DNA of 64,000 nucleotides from NCBI RefSeq assembly GCF_019209835.1, contig NZ_JAHUTS010000008.1, positions 124,001 through 188,000 on the forward strand. Direction: 5' to 3'. Below the pieces are notes generated by a model. It saw only the letters and a program-made list of their open reading frames with translations. It did no database searches and was not told the DNA's origin. The DNA comes from Enterovibrio paralichthyis. Its GTDB lineage: Bacteria; Pseudomonadota; Gammaproteobacteria; Enterobacterales; Vibrionaceae. Position numbers and translations under genes: made by a program. Of this stretch, positions 1 to 8,012 are shown in pieces; position 1 is the stretch's first letter, and every line of letters begins with the position of its first letter.

Positions 1-53
1 TTCGTCAAAAATCCAAGTCTGCGGTCTCTGTTGAGCCCGTGAAGGAGGCTTAA
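1..53 (+). CDS. ccmF: C-terminal end of cytochrome c maturation protein CcmF (partial)
   Basis: Only the last 16 codons are in the window. The frame that starts at position 3 is open and ends with TAA at 51-53, three bases before the next gene. Identity rests on position: this is the gene directly before ccmG-ccmH-ccmI in the standard ccm operon, and the short basic/polar tail is compatible with a CcmF C-terminus. CcmF is the inner-membrane haem lyase subunit that attaches haem to apocytochrome c. The tail is too short to identify by sequence. Confidence 0.6.
   Translation, partial: RQKSKSAVSVEPVKEA
42..48 (+). promoter_or_regulatory. Ribosome binding site supporting the GTG start of ccmG
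   Basis: AAGGAGG lies seven bases before the GTG at 56, inside the last codons of ccmF. It is a near-perfect Shine-Dalgarno sequence and decides the non-ATG start of ccmG. Confidence 0.75.
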
Positions 54-55
54 AG

Positions 56-610
56 GTGAAGAAACCTTTACTCTTTATCCCGTTTGCCCTTTTTATGGTG
101 TTGGTCGCCGTGTTCTTTGTGCAGTTGGGCAAAAATGCTGATGGCGATGACCCGACTAAACTGGAATCGGTTCTGGTTGGTAAACCTGTGCCTGAGTTTC
201 GCCTCGAAGATTTGACCGAGGCAGGCAAGCTCTACGATCAGGATATTTTCAAGGGTGAGCCTTTGCTGCTCAACGTTTGGGCAACCTGGTGCCCGACCTG
301 TTATGCCGAACATACCTATCTCAATGAATTGGCAGCGCAGGGCGTGAAAATTATTGGCCTGAACTATAAAGACGACCGCGTGAAAGCGATTGGCTGGCTG
401 AACCAGTTGGGCAACCCTTATCTGATCAGTCTTTTTGACGGTAACGGTATGCTGGGGCTGGATCTGGGCGTTTATGGCGCACCGGAAACCTTCCTGATTG
501 ATGCAAATGGTGTGATCCGCTATCGCCACGTTGGGGATGTGAACGACCGCAACTGGAATGACACCCTGCGTCCAATGTACGAGCAAATGCTGGCGGAGGC
601 GAAAAGCTGA
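56..610 (+). CDS. ccmG: Cytochrome c maturation thioredoxin-like protein CcmG (DsbE)
   Basis: This is a membrane-anchored periplasmic thiol-disulfide oxidoreductase of 184 aa that keeps the CXXCH haem-binding cysteines of apocytochrome c reduced. An N-terminal hydrophobic anchor (about residues 5-23) is followed by a thioredoxin fold. The active site WCPTC at residues 78-82 is the CcmG type, and the GAPETF segment near residue 140 carries the cis-proline loop. The GTG start at 56 is supported by a strong ribosome binding site. Its stop overlaps the ATG of ccmH, so the two are translationally coupled. Length is normal for the family. Confidence 0.95.
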   Translation: MKKPLLFIPFALFMVLVAVFFVQLGKNADGDDPTKLESVLVGKPVPEFRLEDLTEAGKLYDQDIFKGEPLLLNVWATWCPTCYAEHTYLNELAAQGVKIIGLNYKDDRVKAIGWLNQLGNPYLISLFDGNGMLGLDLGVYGAPETFLIDANGVIRYRHVGDVNDRNWNDTLRPMYEQMLAEAKS

Positions 611-1098
611 TGAAACGTTTTCTATTCGTCACACTACTGGCTTTCAGTGCGGTTTTTTCAGTGTCAGCCTCCATCGAGGTTTACGAGTTTGACTCGCCGC
701 AGCAAGAGGAAATGTTCCAAAAGCTGGGTAAAGAGCTGCGTTGTCCAAAATGTCAGAACAACAACATTGCGGATTCAAATGCAGGTCTGGCGCAAGACCT
801 TCGTATGAAAGTCTATGAAATGCTTAAGCAGGGTAAAAGCGAAGACGAAATCGTCGACTACATGGTGGCGCGTTACGGTAACTTCGTGACCTACAACCCG
901 CCACTGACAGCTTCCACGCTGATCCTCTGGGTGGGCCCGGCGCTGTTTGTTGTTGTTGGTTTTACCATTCTGGTCATGCGTAGCCGCAAACCCAAAGTGA
1001 AAGCAGAAAAACAGACGTTGAACAGTGAAGAGCAAGCAAGACTTGATGCTTTACTGGAAGAACAATCTGATCAAAACAATAAGGAAATCAAGGGATGA
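610..1098 (+). CDS. ccmH: Cytochrome c maturation protein CcmH (apocytochrome c reductase)
   Basis: The 162-aa protein has a signal sequence (about residues 1-20), the LRCPKCQ motif with the redox cysteines C45 and C48, and one C-terminal transmembrane helix (about 98-120). CcmH passes reducing equivalents from CcmG to apocytochrome c and works with CcmI and CcmF. It is the short form, equivalent to the N-terminal domain of E. coli CcmH, with the TPR part encoded separately by the next gene, as in vibrios and pseudomonads. The start overlaps the ccmG stop (ATGA) and the end overlaps the ccmI start (ATGA). Confidence 0.95.
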   Translation: MKRFLFVTLLAFSAVFSVSASIEVYEFDSPQQEEMFQKLGKELRCPKCQNNNIADSNAGLAQDLRMKVYEMLKQGKSEDEIVDYMVARYGNFVTYNPPLTASTLILWVGPALFVVVGFTILVMRSRKPKVKAEKQTLNSEEQARLDALLEEQSDQNNKEIKG

Positions 1099-2309
1099 CA
1101 GAAATGTGGTTCTGGCTAATTACCGCCTTAATGATTGTCGTCTCTATTGGCCTTTTTGTGCTGCCAATCTACCGTGGCAAAGATCAGGACGAACTGGCTA
1201 GCCGTGATGAGCTGAACAAAGCTTTCTTCCGCGACCGCATGGCGGAGCTGAATGAAGAAGCACAGGAAGGCCTAGTTGAAAACCAGGACGAACTGGCGCT
1301 GGAGTTGAAACAGTCCCTGCTTGACGATATTCCGGAAAATACACAGGCAAGCAAGAGCCAGCGAGTATCGCTGGCAATGTTGCTGCCAGGTGTGCTGGTA
1401 CTGGTTTTCCTCAGTTATGCCCTTTACGGCATCATGGGTAACCAAAGCAAAGTGGTTGCCTGGCAGGATACTGCTTCGCGTCTGCCTGAGCTGTCCCGTC
1501 GCCTGATGTCTGACAGTCAGGATCCGATGACTGAGCAGGAAATGGATGAAATGACACTGGCATTGCGTACCCAACTGCAAAGAACACCTGAAGATGGTAT
1601 GGGATGGTTGTTGCTTGGCCGTATCGGACTTGCCAACCGTGATATCCAGACAGCGGAAGGTGCGATGGCAAAAGCGTATGATCTGATGCCACAGGACAGT
1701 GATGTGAAACTGGGTTATGCCCAGTCACTGATGCTGTCTGGCGACGAGCAAAATGCCAATATTGCACGAAACTTGCTGCGTGAGGTCATCGCTCAGGATC
1801 ATACCAACCTCCAAGCCTTCTCCCTGTTGGCGTTTGATGCTTTCGAACGCGGCGCATTTGATGAGGCGGTGGCGGCATGGTCAACGATGAAGCAACTGCT
1901 ACCGGAAAATGATCCGCGTATCACCATGCTTGAGCGCAGCATTGCCCGTGCAGAAGCACAGATGGGCGCAGGACAGGGGCAGTCAGTATCGGTCAACATT
2001 TCACTGGATGAAGGTGTCAATCTACCCGCAGACGGTGTGCTGATTGTTTCTGTTCACTCGGCAGACGGTGCGCCAATGCCTGTCGCTGCTAAACGCCTGC
2101 CGTTGGACAAGTTCCCACTGACGGTTGAATTGACTGACGCAGACAGCATGATCCCAGAGCGACTGATGTCCTCATTGCCTGAGGTTTTGGTGCGTGCACG
2201 TATCGACAATGATGGCAATGTGATGACAAAAGACGGTGACTGGTTTGGTGAAAGCCAGCCATTTGAGCTTGGCGGCAGTGCCGATATAGTGGTTAACCAA
2301 AAGCAGTAA
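1095..2309 (+). CDS. ccmI: Cytochrome c maturation protein CcmI (TPR apocytochrome chaperone)
   Basis: This 404-aa inner-membrane protein binds apocytochrome c and presents it to the CcmFH haem lyase. It has two transmembrane helices (about residues 5-24 and 93-115) with a cytoplasmic loop rich in Glu and Asp. A TPR-containing periplasmic domain spans roughly residues 150-270, and a beta-rich C-terminal domain follows. The ATG overlaps the ccmH stop by four bases. It is the last gene of the ccm operon; a hairpin terminator follows at 2338-2367. Confidence 0.93.
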   Translation: MTEMWFWLITALMIVVSIGLFVLPIYRGKDQDELASRDELNKAFFRDRMAELNEEAQEGLVENQDELALELKQSLLDDIPENTQASKSQRVSLAMLLPGVLVLVFLSYALYGIMGNQSKVVAWQDTASRLPELSRRLMSDSQDPMTEQEMDEMTLALRTQLQRTPEDGMGWLLLGRIGLANRDIQTAEGAMAKAYDLMPQDSDVKLGYAQSLMLSGDEQNANIARNLLREVIAQDHTNLQAFSLLAFDAFERGAFDEAVAAWSTMKQLLPENDPRITMLERSIARAEAQMGAGQGQSVSVNISLDEGVNLPADGVLIVSVHSADGAPMPVAAKRLPLDKFPLTVELTDADSMIPERLMSSLPEVLVRARIDNDGNVMTKDGDWFGESQPFELGGSADIVVNQKQ

Positions 2310-2337
2310 CTGTTTTATACTTCAAGGCATAAGTAGA

Positions 2338-2367
2338 AAGGCTGGTCACAAACCAGCCTCTTTTTTA
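2338..2367 (+). terminator. Rho-independent terminator after ccmI
   Basis: AGGCTGG and CCAGCCT form a 7-bp GC-rich stem around a short loop (2339-2359) and are followed by six T residues. It ends only 24 bp before the mlaA start codon. It either separates the two units completely or acts as a leader hairpin for mlaA. Confidence 0.85.
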
Positions 2368-2390
2368 TCTTTTCAAGGACAAAAAAGACA

Positions 2391-3179
2391 ATGTGGAAAC
2401 GTCTTATCATTGCAGTTGGTGCATTATTGTTGGTTACCGGCTGCGCCCAGTCCCCGGAGTCCGAAGCAGAAGCGCAAACTAATGCTGAATTTGTGGATGA
2501 GTCCCATCCGGATGACCCATTTGAAGGTTTCAACCGCGCGATGTGGGCAGTGAACTACGACTATTTAGACCCCTATGTCGCGCGCCCGGTGTCACTGGCC
2601 TATGTGAATTACGTCCCAAACTGGACACGTACCGGCATAGCCAACTTTCTGAGCAACCTCGAAGAACCGGCAAGTATGGTGAACAGCCTCATCATGTTGG
2701 ATGGCGAAGCGGCACTGACCCACTTTAACCGATTCTTTATAAACACCATTTTTGGTCTTGGTGGCATTATCGACCTGGCTTCGAATGCCAATGTGCCGAA
2801 AATCAGTGATCGCCAGTTTGGTGATGCCATGGGGTATTATGATATCGGCCAGGGGCCGTATTTTATGATGCCGGTTTATGGGCCTGTGACGTTGCGAGAA
2901 GGTGCTGGTGATGTGGTGGATGGGTTGTATCCGCCACTGGTATGGCTGACGTTCCCGCAGTCGGTATTGAAATGGCTGTTCGAGGGAATGGAAAGCCGTG
3001 CTGAACTGGTTCAGCAGGAAGGCTTGTTGAACAACTCGCCGGATCCCTACGCATTCACCCGTGATGCTTACCTACAGAACAAGGCATTCAAGGCACGTGG
3101 TGGGGAAGTGGAAATCTACTCAGAACCGGATGATGAATATCTCGATGATGCCCTGCTAGACGAGATAGATAATTACTAA
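2391..3179 (+). CDS. mlaA: Outer-membrane phospholipid-trafficking lipoprotein MlaA (VacJ)
   Basis: MlaA is the outer-membrane component of the Mla system, which removes phospholipids from the outer leaflet and hands them to MlaC. The 262-aa precursor has a lipoprotein signal peptide with the lipobox VTGC, acylated cysteine C18. Residue +2 is Ala, so outer-membrane sorting is expected. The family core begins with DDPFEGFNRAMW and includes GQGPYFMMPVYGP. The C-terminal tail is acidic. An AAGGAC-type ribosome binding site lies 12 bases before the ATG. The gene stands alone between two terminators. Confidence 0.94.
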   Translation: MWKRLIIAVGALLLVTGCAQSPESEAEAQTNAEFVDESHPDDPFEGFNRAMWAVNYDYLDPYVARPVSLAYVNYVPNWTRTGIANFLSNLEEPASMVNSLIMLDGEAALTHFNRFFINTIFGLGGIIDLASNANVPKISDRQFGDAMGYYDIGQGPYFMMPVYGPVTLREGAGDVVDGLYPPLVWLTFPQSVLKWLFEGMESRAELVQQEGLLNNSPDPYAFTRDAYLQNKAFKARGGEVEIYSEPDDEYLDDALLDEIDNY

Positions 3180-3185
3180 ATCATA

Positions 3186-3216
3186 AAAAATGCCACTCGC
3201 AAGAGTGGCATTTTTG
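3186..3216. terminator. Bidirectional terminator between mlaA and fadL
   Basis: ATGCCACTC-GCAA-GAGTGGCAT (3190-3211) is a perfect 9-bp stem with a GCAA tetraloop, flanked by A residues on the left and T residues on the right. It can end transcription from both convergent genes. Confidence 0.9.
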
Positions 3217-3236
3217 TCTCCGCAGTCGGCAATCGC

Positions 3237-4568
3237 TTAGAAGCGGTAAGTCGCCTGAACACCTGCCAGCCAGACGCTGCCCGTTGTTTGGCCTTTAAAC
3301 TGACCACCGAATGCTGCCGCAAGGCCCTCTTCAGGTTCGTCAATGTGTTTACGAGGTTCTTCTACCTGTGCATCTTTAGCAAAGATGTAAGTAAATCCAG
3401 CATCCAGAGTCAGATTTTCTGAGTAGTTATAGCCAGCACCCAGACTCAACCACAGACGGTCGGTTTCTGGAATGGTGATGGTGCGGTTTGCGTCATCCAC
3501 AGCGGCCATATCGTAAGCGATACCCGAGCGTAGCTGGGTTTGTGCATTCAGCTGGTAGGTTGCACCTACTGCAAAGCGGTAGTTGTCCTTCCAGTTTTCC
3601 TGCTTAACCAGTTGGTTTGGCTTAGAAAGGGATGGAATGTTGGCTTCCAGCTTTTCAAAGGTGCTCCAGTCTGTCCAGTTGATGCTGGTGTGAACGGCAA
3701 CTTTTTCAGTCAGTTGGTGGAAGCTTGCCAGTTCAGCAGTTGCTGGCATGGTGAGAGCCATACTGCCAGCATATTTAACCATATCTAGAATATTTGGATT
3801 ACCGCTGTACAAATTGAATCCAAGTCCCTCTGCGTGGCCTTCCAAATTCAAATCTACTTCTGAGCGGTAGTTAAAGCCAATACGGGTATCTTCATTGATT
3901 TGCCAAGCCGCACCCGCCTGCCAGCCCCACGCCGTATCATCACCTTCCATATATTTCAGTGTGGTGCCAGCAGGAGCCATTCCGCCAGAAGCAATTGCTC
4001 CAATGCTGCCTTCACCCATCACATAACGGACACCAGCACCTACAGAGAACTGGTCGTTAATTTTGTAAGCGATATTCGGGTTGATTTCCATCGTCATCAC
4101 AGATGCTTCGTTACCAAACTGGGTGCCTTTGAAGTTGTCATCCAGTTTGGTGTGCATACCGAAGTTTGAGCTCAGTGCCAGACCCAGGAACATCTTGTCA
4201 TTCACCTGATGGGACAGATAAAAGTTAGGAATGACAGCAGCATCAGCAAAGTCTTTAGATGAGGTTGCAGTTTGCGTTTTTTTACCAGTAATTAGATTGG
4301 TCTGGGTGGTGATGCCATCAACGTCTACATTTGGGTCGACGTAGATCATACCTGTAGATACCTGGGTACCTTCCAGTTTGGTCAGCATTGCCGGATTACG
4401 GAATTGCGCAGAGGCGTTGTCAGCCATTGCCGCTTCACCGGCGTATGCGCGGCCTAGACCTGTCGCTGAATATTCTGCTAGTTGGAAACCTGCAGCCATT
4501 GCAGAGGTAGAAGAAAGCGTGCCGAGAGCCACAGCAATTGCCAGAGGCAAAGTTTTGTTCTTGTTCAT
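3237..4568 (-). CDS. fadL: FadL-family outer-membrane long-chain fatty acid transporter (first copy)
   Basis: This is an outer-membrane beta-barrel of 443 aa that takes up long-chain fatty acids or other hydrophobic compounds. The mature protein begins AGFQLAEYSATGLGRAYAGE, the conserved FadL N-terminal hatch region, after a signal peptide ending in AMA. It ends in a terminal aromatic residue (TYRF), as expected for a porin. The start chosen is the ATG at 4568, which gives a clean signal peptide; an upstream TTG (4628) would add 20 polar residues. It lies in tandem with a second, diverged fadL. Both are likely controlled with the nearby beta-oxidation genes. Confidence 0.9.
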   Translation of the reverse strand: MNKNKTLPLAIAVALGTLSSTSAMAAGFQLAEYSATGLGRAYAGEAAMADNASAQFRNPAMLTKLEGTQVSTGMIYVDPNVDVDGITTQTNLITGKKTQTATSSKDFADAAVIPNFYLSHQVNDKMFLGLALSSNFGMHTKLDDNFKGTQFGNEASVMTMEINPNIAYKINDQFSVGAGVRYVMGEGSIGAIASGGMAPAGTTLKYMEGDDTAWGWQAGAAWQINEDTRIGFNYRSEVDLNLEGHAEGLGFNLYSGNPNILDMVKYAGSMALTMPATAELASFHQLTEKVAVHTSINWTDWSTFEKLEANIPSLSKPNQLVKQENWKDNYRFAVGATYQLNAQTQLRSGIAYDMAAVDDANRTITIPETDRLWLSLGAGYNYSENLTLDAGFTYIFAKDAQVEEPRKHIDEPEEGLAAAFGGQFKGQTTGSVWLAGVQATYRF

Positions 4569-4729
4569 TAGAGTAATTGCTTGAGTTTTTAGGTCGCTAC
4601 AGGGTACTGACTGAAAAACAAGATGCAATTTTGACTGGCTTGCCTTAATGTATTTAGGTTTATATTCTGGTTGTGAATCTAATTATAGATATACATTCTG
4701 ACAAATTGGTTAAAGTTAACACCTGTACG

Positions 4730-4756
4730 CTGAAACTCAGCGAACACGTGTTTCAG
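4730..4756. repeat. Inverted repeat CTGAAAC/GTTTCAG upstream of the first fadL
   Basis: CTGAAAC (4730-4736) and GTTTCAG (4750-4756) are perfect 7-bp arms separated by 13 bp, about 165 bp upstream of the fadL start at 4568. It could be a protein-binding site. No regulator can be named. Confidence 0.35.
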
Positions 4757-4778
4757 TAGAATGCTGAAAAATCACTCA

Positions 4779-4813
4779 TTTTAATGCCAATAAATGATCA
4801 TCTGGCATTAAAA
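4779..4813. repeat. Perfect 11-bp inverted repeat between the two fadL genes
   Basis: TTTTAATGCCA (4779-4789) and TGGCATTAAAA (4803-4813) are perfect inverted arms with a 13-bp spacer that itself contains ATGATCAT. It directly adjoins the terminator of the second fadL. On the minus strand it could form a second terminator hairpin, or it may be an operator for the first fadL. Confidence 0.5.
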
Positions 4814-4836
4814 AGGGGAGCATAAGCTCCCCTCTA
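4808..4836 (-). terminator. Rho-independent terminator of the second fadL
   Basis: On the minus strand AGGGGAGC-TTAT-GCTCCCC (4815-4833) forms a strong stem followed by a T run (the A residues at 4811-4814 on the plus strand). Confidence 0.85.
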
Positions 4837-4858
4837 AACATTTTTTGTACGCAAGCTA

Positions 4859-6157
4859 TTAGAACTTGTAGCTGTACTGGATGCCGTACAACCAAGCATT
4901 CGCACGGGTTGTTGCTTCAACGGTAGAAAGAACAAGTTCATTGGCACCAATTTCTTTCGAGAGGGTGTCTTTAACTTCAACATCCTGACCAATCAGGTAA
5001 GTCATACCGAAGTCGATCGTTGAATTTTTGGTTGCCTGATAAGTGAAACCAGCGGAGAACCACTGACGGTCAGAGTCTGGTACAGAGATAGATTTCTTCT
5101 GATCCTGTGCGCTGGTGTCGTACATGTAACCTGCGCGCAGTGTCCAGTCGTTGTTCAGATAGTAGGTACCACCGATAGAGTAGTGCATACCATCTTGCCA
5201 GTTGTATTCGTTCAGCACGGTACCGCTTGACGTTGCCAGCTTGTCGAATGTGCTCCATTCAATCCACTGTACTGAGTAGTGCATTGCGAACTTATCGGTC
5301 AGCAGGTGGTAGCCGGAGAACTCAGCGATATCTGGCAGACGCAGTACCAGATCACCATCAAGTTGTTTACCGGCGAAAATCATAGTGTCACCGCTAGCTT
5401 TGATATCTGGGCTGTGACGGTAGCTCAGACCGAAACGGTGTTTCTCGTTCAGCTCGTAAACAGTACCGACGTTCCAGCCAAAACCTGTGCCTTCAGCATC
5501 GATATTCAGCATGTTGTCGCCAACGCTATTTGCGACCAAACCGCCAATAATTGGGTCTTTTGCCAGATGATCTAAACCTGAACGTTTCAGCTTACCAGTC
5601 CCCTGGATCAGATCGATACCTGCACCCAGGCTCCACTGTTCGTTGATGCGGTATGAACCGCTCAGTGCGAAGTTTACGCTTTTAACATCTGTCAGACCGC
5701 CAAGTTCATTGGCTGGGAAGTTGTCCGCGAATTCTGTTTTGGTACCGAAGTTTGAGTAGATACCTGCACCCACTGCAAATTTGTCATTGATAGGGTGTAC
5801 GTAGAAAATGTTTGGTACCAGAGAAATATCGCCGGCTTGTGCCGTATCGATAGATTCAGGCGTAGACATTTGGAACAGGTTTTTACGGTAGCTGTATGTT
5901 GCATCTTTAACCTGAACATCAGTATCGATAGCGATCAGACCCAGAGACAATTCCGGTGCATCAAACATTGCCATTGCTGCAGGGTTACGTGCCATGACTG
6001 CTGCGTTATCTGCAATAACTGCATCACCTGCGAATGCGCGGCCTAGGCCGGTTGCAGACTGACCATTCAATTGGAAACCGGCAGCCATTGCCGAGGTAGA
6101 GCTTGCTGCAACAGCCAGTGCCACTGCTGAACGGATAAACAGACGCTTCTTATTCAT
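4859..6157 (-). CDS. fadL: FadL-family outer-membrane long-chain fatty acid transporter (second copy)
   Basis: The 432-aa protein is a paralogue of the preceding fadL. It has a signal peptide ending SAMA, then AGFQLNGQSATGLGRAFAGD, the FadL N-terminal signature. The NPAAM motif shared by the family follows, and the C-terminus is the aromatic YSYKF of outer-membrane barrels. Both copies share the overall plan but differ over most of their length, so this is an old duplication. It has its own terminator and a leader of about 200 bp containing a possible FadR half-site (6251-6267). Confidence 0.9.
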   Translation of the reverse strand: MNKKRLFIRSAVALAVAASSTSAMAAGFQLNGQSATGLGRAFAGDAVIADNAAVMARNPAAMAMFDAPELSLGLIAIDTDVQVKDATYSYRKNLFQMSTPESIDTAQAGDISLVPNIFYVHPINDKFAVGAGIYSNFGTKTEFADNFPANELGGLTDVKSVNFALSGSYRINEQWSLGAGIDLIQGTGKLKRSGLDHLAKDPIIGGLVANSVGDNMLNIDAEGTGFGWNVGTVYELNEKHRFGLSYRHSPDIKASGDTMIFAGKQLDGDLVLRLPDIAEFSGYHLLTDKFAMHYSVQWIEWSTFDKLATSSGTVLNEYNWQDGMHYSIGGTYYLNNDWTLRAGYMYDTSAQDQKKSISVPDSDRQWFSAGFTYQATKNSTIDFGMTYLIGQDVEVKDTLSKEIGANELVLSTVEATTRANAWLYGIQYSYKF

Positions 6158-6250
6158 AATGTGAATTAATCCGAATGAATTTATATTTTTATTGAAATTT
6201 TATGCTTAAAATTAAGCTGCGCGGATTCTATTGTGAAGCTTGTAAATTGG

Positions 6251-6267
6251 AAATCTGACCAGTTACG
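6251..6267. promoter_or_regulatory. Possible FadR binding site upstream of the second fadL
   Basis: On the minus strand the sequence contains AACTGGTCAGA, matching the left half and centre of the FadR operator consensus (AACTGGTCNGACC...). The right half is poorly conserved. It lies about 95 bp upstream of the fadL start codon, a plausible position for repression by FadR. Confidence 0.4.
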
Positions 6268-6320
6268 AGACGCTGTCTTGTATGTGAGTGGTTGTTTGTA
6301 GATGGCTGTATTTTAAGAAA

Positions 6321-6348
6321 GAAAAAGGAGAGCAGAATGCCCTCCTAA
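6321..6348 (-). terminator. Rho-independent terminator of the sigma/DUF3379 operon
   Basis: On the minus strand AGGAGGGC-ATTCT-GCTCTCCT (6326-6346, one G-U pair) is followed by five T residues and a T-rich tract, 26 bases after the stop of the DUF3379 gene. Confidence 0.8.
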
Positions 6349-6373
6349 AAAGTGTCACTAAATGTAATCAGGT

Positions 6374-7099
6374 TTAGGTGCGTTGATTTAGCTGTGCTTT
6401 TAACTCTTCGGCAAGCGGCATCAATTTAGCACCGTCTTCTGCTACCACAATCACGCTGCTGTTGTGGGCGGCAGGAAGGGAAACCGCTTCCATTTTACCG
6501 TCAGAATAAACTTCCGTTTTGTTTGCTGAGTCAGGCACGACAAACACAGTGTAGGTCTCGCCATTTTCCTCTTTTAGCACCATGTGCAATGCTGCTTTAT
6601 TGTCAAAACTACAGTGGTTGACGTAAGCAATTTCCCCGGGCATCTGGCCATTAAACAAAACCCCTAAAGGGGCCAGCTTTGCATTTACTTGCCTCAGCGT
6701 CGCTCCTTCAGATGCGGCGTCGGTAAAAGGCGACTCATTGTAGTAATGCGCTAAGGCAATTTGCCCCAAACTGGCTGCGTTGGGTGACGTTGGCAGCGAT
6801 TGCCAGTTAAATTGCCCAAGCAAAATGCCGAATACAAACGCAATAGAAGCAGCAATCGCCAAATGAAATTTGGGTTTTCTGTTTTCCCGCACCACATCAC
6901 TGCTTTGTTTAAACAGGATTTTGTCTACTAAGTCATCAGGCACATCGACACGCAAAGCCTGATCGATCATCGCATCCAATTGCTCCAATTCAGACGCCAA
7001 TTTTGTATTCGCCGAAGACGCCGCTTTTGCCTCCAATACAGCGGGGTCTTTATCTTGGGGATCGGCCAGAAGGCGGCGTCGAAATTCAAGCTCGTCCAT
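6374..7099 (-). CDS. DUF3379 membrane protein, probable anti-sigma factor
   Basis: The 241-aa protein has a cytoplasmic N-terminal part starting MDELEFRRRLLADP, one transmembrane helix (about residues 80-100, IAASIAFVFGILLGQF) and an extracytoplasmic C-terminal domain. This plan fits the DUF3379 family, found next to ECF sigma factor genes in vibrios. It overlaps the end of the sigma gene by 14 bp, so the two are translationally coupled. By analogy with other ECF pairs it probably holds the sigma factor inactive at the membrane; that role is inferred from arrangement. The signal sensed is unknown. Confidence 0.75.
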   Translation of the reverse strand: MDELEFRRRLLADPQDKDPAVLEAKAASSANTKLASELEQLDAMIDQALRVDVPDDLVDKILFKQSSDVVRENRKPKFHLAIAASIAFVFGILLGQFNWQSLPTSPNAASLGQIALAHYYNESPFTDAASEGATLRQVNAKLAPLGVLFNGQMPGEIAYVNHCSFDNKAALHMVLKEENGETYTVFVVPDSANKTEVYSDGKMEAVSLPAAHNSSVIVVAEDGAKLMPLAEELKAQLNQRT

Positions 7100-7661
7100 T
7101 CTGTGAACCTCTCTGTGTGGGTTGTTGACTGTCCATGAACTCTTTTAGCTGATTACGGGCCCGAAACAAGCGGGTCATCACCGTATTTTTATTCAGATCC
7201 AGAATCTCAGCAATTTCTTCACCACTGAACCCTGCCAGTACCTGCAATACTAACGGTTCACGGTATTCCGGCGAGAGACGCATAATTTGACGGTGCAGCC
7301 ATTGCTGCTCCATCGACGCTTCTTCGCTTGGTTGGTCATGGTCAGCGACCTGATGGTCATCAATATCTACCAGTTCAAGCTGTTTACGTTCAAACCGGCG
7401 CGCGTTTTCGCGCCGAAGTATGGTGATTAACCATGCTTTGGCGGCGTTATCATCCTGAAGGCTATCAAGCGAACGCCAAGCACGCAGACAAGTTTCCTGC
7501 ACCAAATCCTCTGCCACATGCTGATCTTTTGTCAGCCAGTAGGCATACCGGTAAAGGTCTCTGTGCCAGGCTCTCACGAGCGCTTCGTATCGTCTCTGTT
7601 TTTCCATATCATTAGAGACCTGAGATGTTGTCGATTTCTTTCCAAATATTTTAGAAACCAT
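7086..7661 (-). CDS. ECF-type (sigma-70 family) RNA polymerase sigma factor
   Basis: The 191-aa protein carries sigma region 2 (about residues 35-95, including DLYRYAYWLTKDQHVAEDLVQ and the promoter-melting segment AWLITILRRENAR). Region 4 (about 125-180) has the helix-turn-helix LSPEYREPLVLQVLAGFSGE followed by IAEILDLNKNTVMTRLFRAR. There is no region 1 or 3. The start chosen is the ATG at 7661, preceded by AGGAAGA at a proper distance; a start 87 bp further upstream would add a non-conserved peptide. It is co-transcribed with the DUF3379 gene. Target promoters cannot be told from sequence, though both fadL genes and fadIJ are neighbours. Confidence 0.88.
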   Translation of the reverse strand: MVSKIFGKKSTTSQVSNDMEKQRRYEALVRAWHRDLYRYAYWLTKDQHVAEDLVQETCLRAWRSLDSLQDDNAAKAWLITILRRENARRFERKQLELVDIDDHQVADHDQPSEEASMEQQWLHRQIMRLSPEYREPLVLQVLAGFSGEEIAEILDLNKNTVMTRLFRARNQLKEFMDSQQPTQRGSQNGRA

Positions 7662-8012
7662 TTTATCTTCCTGGAAAACGGGCTCTTTTTTGTTAGCGGT
7701 AAACGGTGGCGGGCACACTTCCAGCCAATCCTGAGCCTTGCCACCCAAGTATAGGTGCTTCTCAATTTAACCATGCAGGCCAAGATGTTAAATATCGACT
7801 GGCGGCAATTTCAGTGGATCTGAGTATTAGAAGCCGGGTGTCCACGGTTTGATGCAAACTTGTTCCCAATGAGCATATGCATTCAGTTTCTATGAGTAAA
7901 GAAATGGAAATTACTACGCGCTGTGCGGCATTCTGATAACCATTGATGAATAATCAGACATAAAATTGATCTGCTTCAAAAAGCCTTCTCAAACCATGGG
8001 TATATTAGGCAC

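Noticed and set aside
7662..7748. N-terminal extension of the ECF sigma factor
   Set aside because: The ATG at 7661 has a good ribosome binding site and the upstream residues are not part of any sigma region.
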